A stretch of 64,000 nucleotides of DNA, from the NCBI RefSeq assembly GCF_000744785.1, contig NZ_JQMO01000003.1, positions 620,001 to 684,000 on the forward strand, written 5' to 3'. The DNA is from Kitasatospora azatica KCTC 9699 (lineage in GTDB: Bacteria; Actinomycetota; Actinomycetes; Streptomycetales; Streptomycetaceae). How positions within the stretch are numbered: the stretch's first letter is position 1; every line of letters begins with the position of its first letter. Under the pieces are notes generated by a model that worked only from the letters and a program-made list of their open reading frames with translations, did not search any database and was not told the origin of the DNA. The position numbers and the translations under genes were made by a program. Positions 33,180 through 41,103 of the stretch are shown piece after piece.

Positions 33180-36100
33180 ATGAAGATCTTCCAGCCCATG
33201 CTCTTCGTCGGCCTGGGCGGCACCGGCGGCCTGGTCGGTGCCGAGCTCGAACGCCGGCTGCGGGCCGAACTGTGCGGTCCGGACGGCACCGCGCTGGGCC
33301 AGCTCGGCGGGCTGCTGCCCTACCAGCTGCCGGACTGCCTGCAGTTCGTCTACGCGGACTTCAGCGAGTCGGACCTGGCCCGGCTGCCGCAGTTCAACGT
33401 CGACCCGGCGCTGCGCGCGGCCTACAGCCGCACCTCGCGCGCCACCCACGACCTGCTGCCGAACTTCGACAGCTCGCCCGAGGTCACCCAGATGCTGCGG
33501 GCCCGGCTGCGCGAGGAGGTCAGCTCGTGGCTACCGCCGCGCGACGGCGAACCGCGGGTCACCCCGCTGCGGCACGGCGCCGGCCAGCTCCCCACGGTCG
33601 GGCGCGCCGGGCTCTTCGGGACCCTGCGCAACGGCCTGGACCCGGTGCTCGAACCGCTGATGCAGGCGATCGACGCGATCGCCCGCTCGGCCGGTGTGCT
33701 CAGCCAGTTGGGCGGCGGCCCGCTCTCCGGCTGCGACGTCTTCGTGGCCTTCTCGGTGGCCGGCGGCACCGGCGCCGGGATCTTCCTGGACTACCTCTAC
33801 CTGATCAACCACGCGTTCCGGGAGAAGCGGCTGGACGGCGTCAAGATCTACCCGCTGGTGGTGATGCCCTCGGCCTTCCCGGCCTCCGGCGGTGGCGGCC
33901 GGGAGGCCGAACTCAACTCGGCGCGGGCCCTGGTGGACCTGTTCCGACTGGTGGACGAGCAGAACGCGCCGACCGCCGGCGCCGAGCTCGGCGACCTGGA
34001 CGAGGACCCGGCGCTGCGGATCCGCTACCCCCGGGTCTCGCCGGTCCGGCTGCGCACCGGCATCCTGCCGACCGCCTTCCTGTTCAGCCGCACCGCCGGC
34101 ATCCGGCAGGACGACCTGCGCCGTTCGATGGTCTCGCTGGTGATGTCGCTGATCGGCACCGAGCTCGGCGACGGCCGCCAGGGCGCCCGCGGCCGGGCCG
34201 ACGACGACTACCAGACCTTCGCCGCCAGCTTCATCAACCGCGGTGTGCAGCGGGCAGCGGCGGCGGCTTCCGGGATCGGCCGCCAGGGCGTGTCGACCAG
34301 TCTGGTCGCCTCGATGACCGCGCCGATGGACGAGTTGGCCTCGCTGGTCTCGGGGCGGATCCTGCGCGCCTCGGTGGACCAGCTCGGCAACCGCACGCGG
34401 CACTCCGCGCAGCCGCTGGACGAGCTGGTCAAGGCGATGTTCGTGGACTCCGGGCTGGAGGAGCTGCTGGAGCGGATGCCGCTGCCGATCGGCGACCCGG
34501 ACCCGCTGCCGCGCGGCAGCACGGCGATCGAGGCGGCGCTGGCGGCCCGGCTCGGCGACATGCAGACCCAACTGTCCGACCTGCGCTACCGGACCGCGCT
34601 GCGGGCCGCCGAGCTGGCCGGCTCGTTCAACCCGCGCCGGGCGATCGAGCGGCTGCTGCAGAACGGCGACCCGTTCCTGCTCGAACGGGTGGTGCACGGC
34701 AACCTGGAGGACGGCGGCCCGCTCGGCCGGCTCGGCTTCCTCGGCCTGCTGGACAACCGGGCCCGGATCCCGGCGCTGCCGACCGGCACCCGCGAGCAGC
34801 CGCCGTCCGCGCCGCGGGTCCGCCGCCGGCTGGCCGGACTGGCCAAGGCCCGCTGGGGCGACGACGAGGTGCAGGCGGTGGTGCGGGCCCAGGACGCCTG
34901 GTACAAGTGGCGCAGCCGGGTGATCTGGCACGAGGCCTGGAAGGACCAGCAGCAGCGCTGGGAGCCGACCGCCAAGGCCGCCAGCGCGGAGGTGACCCGG
35001 CTGGTCTCGGCCTTCCGCCGGCATGCCGATCAGGAGCGCAAGGCCTTCGGCGACCAGTCGCGGGAGCTCTACTCGGACCGTACCGGGGTCTCCTACCTGC
35101 TTCCGCCGCAGCGCGATCTGCGGCACTTCTACGAGGATCTGACCACCCGTCTGATCTCCCGGGAGGGGCTGCGGGAGACCGACAACGAGGCCGAGCTGGT
35201 GCTGCGGATGGTGGACGGCGCGTCCTGGCAGAAGGCCAACACCCTCAGCCGGCGCAATCCGGACGGCGCGGTCGGCGAGGTGCGGGCGGTGCTGGAGAGC
35301 GGCGTCAAGCGGCTCTTCGCGGAGAGCGGCGGGCAGTTGGAGGAGCGCCCGCTGCTTCCCTCGATGGGGGTGCTGCTGTCGGCTGCGGCGGGCAACGCCG
35401 AGGCCGAGGAGCAGGTCTCCAAGGAGGCCCGTGAGCTGTTCGCCCGCAAGCTGGCCGGCCTGCTGCCGGCCGGCTTCACTCCCGAGGGCACCGGGCCGTT
35501 GAAGGCGCTGATCGTCTATCCGCGGGTGCAGAACACCGAGGAGGTCGAGTCCTTCCTGCGCAAGGAGCTGCGGCTGCCCAACGACTCGCAGCTGACCGTG
35601 GAGTTCCGCGGGGTGGAGACCGAGTCGATCACCGTGGTGCTGTTCCGCAGCGAGATGAGCCTGACCCAGGTGCCGGAGGCCCGCCGGGTGCTGCGCCAGT
35701 GGGCCAAGGCCAAGGAGGCGGAGCAGACCGAGGACGTGCTGCGCTGGCGCCAGCGGCTCGGCTACCGGGACGACTGGCTGGTCAGCACCGAGGCGGACCG
35801 GCGGGTGATCCTGCACCGGCTGCTCTGCGCGCTGTGGAACGGGCAGTTGGACGTGCTGGAGGGCAGCGACCAGTCGCCGGAGCGGATCCGGATCCGGCTC
35901 TTCGCCGAGCAGGGCCCGGACGTGCCGGGGGTGCGGCTGCGGCTCGGCGACTACCCGGACGGCATCTCCACCTGGGCCGAGCTGCTGCGGGTCTACGAGC
36001 GGTGGACGGTGCTGGACGACGAGCAGACGGTGGAGGACTACTGCCGCCGGTTGATGAGCACCCAGCCGGTGGGCCTGGCCCGCTCGGGCAGCAGGCCGCA

Positions 36101-36653
36101 CCCGCTCTTCGTCAAGCTGGTGGAGGAGGTCGCGCCCGAGCAGCTGCGGATGCTGCAGGAGCGGCGGCGGCGCGACGGCGACCGGATCGAGGGGTGGGTG
36201 CGGCCGCTCTGGCAGTTCTGGGCGGAGACGCTGCCGGCCGCGCTCGACATCCCGTTCGCCGACCGGCGGGCCGCCCAACCCACGTTGCGCACCCTGCTGG
36301 CAGCGATCAGCACCGGCGAGCTGCTGCCGCGCGGCGCCGAGGAGCCGGCGGAGCCGCCGGCCGCCCGGCCCGCCGCCGCGCGCGAGGACGACTGGGGCAC
36401 CAGCCGGCTGGGCGAGTCGCGCAGCGAGCCCGACGAGTGGGACGAGCCGCTGCGCAAGGAGCCCCGGCAGCCCCGGGAATCCCGCAACCCGGTCGCCGAG
36501 CGCAGCTACCCGGACTGGTTGGACGACGACCCCGAGCCCGACCGCGGCATACGGGACGAGCACGACCGTCGGGACCGCGACCACCACGACGACCGTGACC
36601 GCGACCGCAACGACAGCAACGACCACGACGACTGGGACGGTGACCCCCAGTGA
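33180..36653 (+). CDS. Tubulin/FtsZ-like GTPase of a conflict system
   Basis: 1157 residues. The N-terminal glycine loop FVGLGGTGG (9-17) and the tubulin signature-like AGGTGAG at about 193-199 mark it as a Tubulin_2-type GTPase; the middle and C-terminal 600 residues are helical and unassigned. The last 100 residues are disordered and very charged, with DEWDEPL, YPDWLDDDPE and a run of Asp/His/Arg ending HDDWDGDPQ, comparable in place to the acidic tail of tubulins. It starts 15 bp after the vWA gene, and its stop overlaps the next GTG. Filament formation gated by GTP is inferred. Confidence 0.8.
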   Translation: MKIFQPMLFVGLGGTGGLVGAELERRLRAELCGPDGTALGQLGGLLPYQLPDCLQFVYADFSESDLARLPQFNVDPALRAAYSRTSRATHDLLPNFDSSPEVTQMLRARLREEVSSWLPPRDGEPRVTPLRHGAGQLPTVGRAGLFGTLRNGLDPVLEPLMQAIDAIARSAGVLSQLGGGPLSGCDVFVAFSVAGGTGAGIFLDYLYLINHAFREKRLDGVKIYPLVVMPSAFPASGGGGREAELNSARALVDLFRLVDEQNAPTAGAELGDLDEDPALRIRYPRVSPVRLRTGILPTAFLFSRTAGIRQDDLRRSMVSLVMSLIGTELGDGRQGARGRADDDYQTFAASFINRGVQRAAAAASGIGRQGVSTSLVASMTAPMDELASLVSGRILRASVDQLGNRTRHSAQPLDELVKAMFVDSGLEELLERMPLPIGDPDPLPRGSTAIEAALAARLGDMQTQLSDLRYRTALRAAELAGSFNPRRAIERLLQNGDPFLLERVVHGNLEDGGPLGRLGFLGLLDNRARIPALPTGTREQPPSAPRVRRRLAGLAKARWGDDEVQAVVRAQDAWYKWRSRVIWHEAWKDQQQRWEPTAKAASAEVTRLVSAFRRHADQERKAFGDQSRELYSDRTGVSYLLPPQRDLRHFYEDLTTRLISREGLRETDNEAELVLRMVDGASWQKANTLSRRNPDGAVGEVRAVLESGVKRLFAESGGQLEERPLLPSMGVLLSAAAGNAEAEEQVSKEARELFARKLAGLLPAGFTPEGTGPLKALIVYPRVQNTEEVESFLRKELRLPNDSQLTVEFRGVETESITVVLFRSEMSLTQVPEARRVLRQWAKAKEAEQTEDVLRWRQRLGYRDDWLVSTEADRRVILHRLLCALWNGQLDVLEGSDQSPERIRIRLFAEQGPDVPGVRLRLGDYPDGISTWAELLRVYERWTVLDDEQTVEDYCRRLMSTQPVGLARSGSRPHPLFVKLVEEVAPEQLRMLQERRRRDGDRIEGWVRPLWQFWAETLPAALDIPFADRRAAQPTLRTLLAAISTGELLPRGAEEPAEPPAARPAAAREDDWGTSRLGESRSEPDEWDEPLRKEPRQPRESRNPVAERSYPDWLDDDPEPDRGIRDEHDRRDRDHHDDRDRDRNDSNDHDDWDGDPQ

Positions 36654-39145
36654 CGACCAGTCAGCAGTCCGCTTCCCCCGTCCTCCACTTCGACCTGCGC
36701 ACCGACGACAGCTGGCACCCGGCCGACTCCGCCGGCCTGCGCCAGGCGGTCGGCGAGCAGCTGCACCGGCTGGCCCTGCGCGCCATTCCGGACGGTGCCG
36801 AGCACCGTTTCCTGGTGGTCGACACCCCCGCCGGCCTGACCCGGCGTCAGGAGCGCTACGAGCAGTTGCTCGGCTTCCGCACCGGCGGCCCGGTCCGGAT
36901 GCTCTGCCTGCTGGTCGGCGGCCTGCCCGCCGTCGGCCCCGGCTCCAGCGAGCTCTACGCGTCCGAACGCCGGCTGGTCCGCCCGGACAGCCTGCGCCCC
37001 CCGCACGCCGGACTGCTCTGGGTCGGCGACCTGTGCGCGGCGCCGCCCGGACAGCGGTCGGCGCCCGACGACCCGCACGCGCTGGCCGTCCTGGTGGACC
37101 TGCTGCGGGCCCCCGAACTGTTCGACCAGACCCTGGAGCTGCTGGACGGGCAGGTCAAGGGGGTGGCCGTCCCGGCGCTGCGGGTGCTGGAGCAGGATCT
37201 CGCCCCGCAGGCGCTCGCCCAGGCCTGGAGCGAGGCACTGCTGCGCTTCGCCGGCAGTCACCAGGCCGGCCTGTCCGGTCCGGCCGCCCGGACGGGGGAG
37301 CCGCCGCTGCTCGGCGAGTTGCGCTCGGGCGGTGCGAACCGGCGCAGCGGCACCGGCCACCTCGAGCCGACCGGTCCGCTCTCCCGGGCCTTCCATGCCG
37401 GTGCGGAGGCGCTCGCCGACGCGGAGCTCGAACTCGACCGGTTCAGCCGGGCGCTGGGCCTGCTCGGCGGCTCGGCGCGGGCCGAGTACGAGGCCGCCAT
37501 GGCGAGGGCCGAGAACGCACTCGACCAGTTGCACGAATACGCGGAGCAGGCGCTGCGGGTGGATGCCGGGCCGGACGCGGCCCGCTCCGGCGCCGCGCAG
37601 CTCAGCCGGCTGGCCCAACTGGGCCTGCGGGTGGAGCCGATGACGGCGACCAAGGAGCGGATCGGCGAGGCCCTGCGCGGCTACGCGGTGAGCCTGCTGG
37701 GCGAGGGCATGGCGCTGCGCGAGGCGGCCGATCACTTCGCCCGGCTCGCCGAGCAGGTGACGCCGCTGCCGTCGGGCCGGCTGTTGCCGACTTTTGCCGG
37801 ACTCCGGCCGGCCCGGTCGCTGGCCCGCCGCCACCCGCCGTTCGCCGAGCCCAGCCCCGGAACCACAACACTGGCAGGCCTCGCCGGCCTGCTCGGCGGC
37901 CTGTGGAGCTGGCCCGTGCTGCTGGTCGGCCTGCTGGTCCCGCTGCTGCTGGCGGGCGGCGCCCAGCTGACCGCGGCCCGGCTGCGGGCCAAGGCCGCGA
38001 GCCGCCGCGGCGCGCTGCGGCTCGGCCTCGCCGGGCTGCTCGGCGCACTGGTCGGCGCGGCGGTCGGCCTGACCGCGGCGCCACCGCCGCTCCTGGGTGT
38101 GCTCGGGCTGATGGTCGGGGCCGGACTGGCGACCGGGCTGCTGCTGTGGCTCTGGCAGCATGCGGTGGCCGACTGGGAGCAGGAGCGGTTCATGGCGCTG
38201 CGCGCCGAGATGGCCGGCCTGGACGAACTGCTCCGCGAGGTGGCGGCGGACTACTCGGGGGTCGACAAGCGACAGTACTGCTCGGATGCCGCCCATCGCG
38301 TGGTCGGCGTGCTGCGGAAGGCCGCCGAAGCCGCCGAACAGGAGGCGGCGCACGGCGGCGAGCCGCCGGCCGCCGACGCGGCCGGTGACAAGGCCGCCGG
38401 CGATCAAACCCAGCCGCCGGACGAGGACTGGGGCTGGGCCGACGAGGAGGAGTGGTCGCCGGAGCCGGTCGAGCCGGAGTCCGCACCGCACCGGGCGGTT
38501 CCGGCCGCATCGGGGCGGCCGCAGCAGCAGCCCGCGCCGGCCGACCCGCAGTGGCTGGTCCGGGACGGCAGCGAGGGCGGCCCGGACCTGGTGGCGACCC
38601 TGGCCGGCGACCTGGCCGACGCCGCGATCGCCGCGTTGGAGCCGTACTGGCGCGCCATGGCAAGCGGTCAGACCGGGTCGGCGGCCGAGCGGCAGACTGA
38701 CGCCCGGGTCCGCGAACTGCTCGCACTGGCCCGGGAACACCTGCGGCGCAACGGCGTGCTGCCGGCCCCGCCGTTCGCCCAGGCGCACCGCAGGCGCAGT
38801 GGCCCGACCGGCCTGCTGGGCATCGACACCCGCCAGGTGGCCGACGCGGTTGGCCCGTTCGCCGACCGGCAGGACGTCGTGCCGCTCACCTCGGACGAAC
38901 AGCAGAAGCTGCTCCGGGGCGATCGGACCGCGATCCGCTGGATCCACTTCGCTCCGGCGGCGCTGCGCAGCGCGATCCGCCAGGCCGCCGGGACCGACGG
39001 CATGGTGGACGGGTTCGAGGTGTGGACCACCTCAGGCCGCTACGCCGGCCTGCTCAGTCTGGCCCCGCTGCACAGCAACGCGGTGGAGACGGTCCGTCAG
39101 CACGAGCGTGGCGACGACCCGGAAGAGGGGTACGAGACGTGGTGA
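36650..39145 (+). CDS. Large membrane protein of the conflict operon (unassigned)
   Basis: 831 residues, GTG start overlapping the tubulin-like stop. N-terminal globular region (1-200), helical region (240-400), about four TM helices in two hairpins (about 403-445 and 462-505), an acidic Trp-containing linker (PDEDWGWADEEEWSPEP near 595), and a C-terminal domain (about 640-831) with a WIHFAPAALRSAIRQAAG segment. No catalytic motif recognised. Its position between the tubulin-like protein and the GTPase makes it the likely membrane dock of the system. Confidence 0.65.
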   Translation: MTTSQQSASPVLHFDLRTDDSWHPADSAGLRQAVGEQLHRLALRAIPDGAEHRFLVVDTPAGLTRRQERYEQLLGFRTGGPVRMLCLLVGGLPAVGPGSSELYASERRLVRPDSLRPPHAGLLWVGDLCAAPPGQRSAPDDPHALAVLVDLLRAPELFDQTLELLDGQVKGVAVPALRVLEQDLAPQALAQAWSEALLRFAGSHQAGLSGPAARTGEPPLLGELRSGGANRRSGTGHLEPTGPLSRAFHAGAEALADAELELDRFSRALGLLGGSARAEYEAAMARAENALDQLHEYAEQALRVDAGPDAARSGAAQLSRLAQLGLRVEPMTATKERIGEALRGYAVSLLGEGMALREAADHFARLAEQVTPLPSGRLLPTFAGLRPARSLARRHPPFAEPSPGTTTLAGLAGLLGGLWSWPVLLVGLLVPLLLAGGAQLTAARLRAKAASRRGALRLGLAGLLGALVGAAVGLTAAPPPLLGVLGLMVGAGLATGLLLWLWQHAVADWEQERFMALRAEMAGLDELLREVAADYSGVDKRQYCSDAAHRVVGVLRKAAEAAEQEAAHGGEPPAADAAGDKAAGDQTQPPDEDWGWADEEEWSPEPVEPESAPHRAVPAASGRPQQQPAPADPQWLVRDGSEGGPDLVATLAGDLADAAIAALEPYWRAMASGQTGSAAERQTDARVRELLALAREHLRRNGVLPAPPFAQAHRRRSGPTGLLGIDTRQVADAVGPFADRQDVVPLTSDEQQKLLRGDRTAIRWIHFAPAALRSAIRQAAGTDGMVDGFEVWTTSGRYAGLLSLAPLHSNAVETVRQHERGDDPEEGYETW

Positions 39146-41103
39146 CCGCCACCGTGGAGTTGGCCTTCCGCACCCCGGACGGCCGACGACAGCGGGTGAA
39201 GGCCGGGCTTCGGCCACAACCAGTTTCCGAGCCGAGCCAGTTGACCAGTCGGCGGGCGGTGCTGCTGGACCAGGCCGGGTGGTGCCTGCAGGTCCGGGCG
39301 GTCACCGACCGTCCGGCGGCACTGGACCTGCTGGCGGCCCAGGTGGCCGCCGCGCTGCGGGTGCACCACGCCTTCGCGGGCTCGGAGGCCGCCGCACTCT
39401 TCCCCGACCTGATCGGCTACGACCTCGACGCGGCCGAGCCCTTCGCCCTCTACCAGCCACCGCGCGGCAAGCAGGTGGCCGGGCGCAGCGGCTGGTCCAG
39501 CACCGAACTGCGGATTGTCGGGCGGGACCTGGTCCGCTCGGTGCAGCTGCTGGAGACCCTCGACCTGGTGCACCAGGGGATCAATCCCGGCACCGTCCGC
39601 TGGGACGGGCGGACCGTGCAGCTCTGGGGCCTGGACACCGTCACGCACCTGGGACGGCCGCGCCGCTCGGACGGCAAACCGCCTTACGTCTCGCCGGAGT
39701 TGCGCCGCGGCGAGGGCACCGCCGATCCGCGCGACGCGCTGTGGAGCTGTGCCCAGGTGATGTACCACCTGCTGACCAACCGGCACGGCGATCCGGACCG
39801 CCCGCCGGCCGACCTGGCCGAGTACCGCTCGCTGCAGCAGACCCTCGGCCCGGCCTTCGCGGCCCGGGCGGCCGAGCGCCCGTCCCCGGCCGAGCTCCTC
39901 CGCCGACTCGACCCGGTGGCGCCGACGGCCGGCCGCAGCAGTGAGGAACTGGCCCCGGACCGCGCCGAGTTCGACCGCGTGCTGGCGCTGAAGCGGGCTG
40001 CGCCGAGCACCCCGCCCGCCGCTCCCGAACAGGGCTCGGTGCGCTGCCCGTACTGCCTGGAGCCGATCTGGTTCGACCCCGACGCGCTCTTCAGCACCGA
40101 CGAGCGGCAGAACCTGGTGCCGCTGGACCTGTCGGCGCTGACCAACGAGCTGCGCCGCCCCGATCAGCTCAACACCGCCTTCCAGCGCTGCCATGGCGAT
40201 CCCGGCTTCCCCGAGCACCACATCCCGGTGCCCTACCTGACCAACGGCCGGCCGCTGACCGTCGCCATGGTCGGCGAGACCAGCTCCGGCAAGAGCCATC
40301 TGCTGACCCAGATGATCGCCGAGATCACCGACAACCGCCTGGAGCCGTACGGCGTCCGCTGGCAGCCGGTGAACCGCGAGCAGACCGCGCGCTTCGCCCG
40401 TCAGCGGGTGGCGCCGCTGCGCGGCGGGGCGGTGCTCGGCCACACCGGATACGCGGGCAGCCACGCCGAGTTCGTCGAGGCGCTGCTGCTCACCGACGCC
40501 CGCGGGCGGACCAGGCCGGTGGCCTTCTTCGACCTCGGCGGCGAGGACCTGACCCGCACCGACGGCCTGTTGAGCTTCCTGCTCGGCGTGGACGCGCTGC
40601 TCTTCGTGGTCGACCCGGCCCTCGCGCTGCCCTTCGCCCAACTGGACGAGATCCGCGAGGAGACCCGGATCGAGGTCCAGCGGGCCGGCGACGTGACCTT
40701 CGCCACCGTCCTCAACCGCCTTCCCAGACCGGGAAGTTACCTGGACGTGCCGGCGGCCGTGGTGCTGGCCAAGGCCGACCTGCTGCGCCTGGAGCCGCCG
40801 GTGGACCGCTGGTTGGACGCACCCCCACAGGCCCCACTGGACCTGGACCGCCTGCGCGAGGAGAGCCGCGACGTGTACGCCCTGCTGCACCGCCACGCCG
40901 GGAAGGCCTGGCTGCGCCCCTTCGACACGCTGCTCAGGTGCACCCTGCACATCGCCTCGGCCACCGGCGGCCGCCAGCAGGACGGCCGCTACCCGCGCCA
41001 GGTGCGGGCCCAGCGGGTGCTGGAGCCGCTGATCTCGGTGCTGGCCATGCACGGCATGATCCAGCCGGCCGGCGGCGCCTCGGCCGCGGAGGTGGGCAGG
41101 TGA
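39142..41103 (+). CDS. Pseudokinase - zinc ribbon - P-loop GTPase fusion
   Basis: 653 residues from the GTG at 39142, which overlaps the previous stop. Residues 1-290 follow a protein-kinase layout but lack catalytic residues: HRD is HQG (VHQGINPGTVRW, about 143-154) and DFG is GLD, while the late PYVSPELRRG (APE region) is present. A zinc-ribbon-like CPYCLEP at about 300 with a later Cys-His follows. Then comes a GTPase with P-loop GETSSGKS at about 377, G3 FFDLGGED at about 462 and G4 LAKAD at about 542, like the DO-GTPase family of conflict systems. Overlaps the next gene by 4 bp. Kinase activity is unlikely. Confidence 0.75.
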   Translation: MTATVELAFRTPDGRRQRVKAGLRPQPVSEPSQLTSRRAVLLDQAGWCLQVRAVTDRPAALDLLAAQVAAALRVHHAFAGSEAAALFPDLIGYDLDAAEPFALYQPPRGKQVAGRSGWSSTELRIVGRDLVRSVQLLETLDLVHQGINPGTVRWDGRTVQLWGLDTVTHLGRPRRSDGKPPYVSPELRRGEGTADPRDALWSCAQVMYHLLTNRHGDPDRPPADLAEYRSLQQTLGPAFAARAAERPSPAELLRRLDPVAPTAGRSSEELAPDRAEFDRVLALKRAAPSTPPAAPEQGSVRCPYCLEPIWFDPDALFSTDERQNLVPLDLSALTNELRRPDQLNTAFQRCHGDPGFPEHHIPVPYLTNGRPLTVAMVGETSSGKSHLLTQMIAEITDNRLEPYGVRWQPVNREQTARFARQRVAPLRGGAVLGHTGYAGSHAEFVEALLLTDARGRTRPVAFFDLGGEDLTRTDGLLSFLLGVDALLFVVDPALALPFAQLDEIREETRIEVQRAGDVTFATVLNRLPRPGSYLDVPAAVVLAKADLLRLEPPVDRWLDAPPQAPLDLDRLREESRDVYALLHRHAGKAWLRPFDTLLRCTLHIASATGGRQQDGRYPRQVRAQRVLEPLISVLAMHGMIQPAGGASAAEVGR

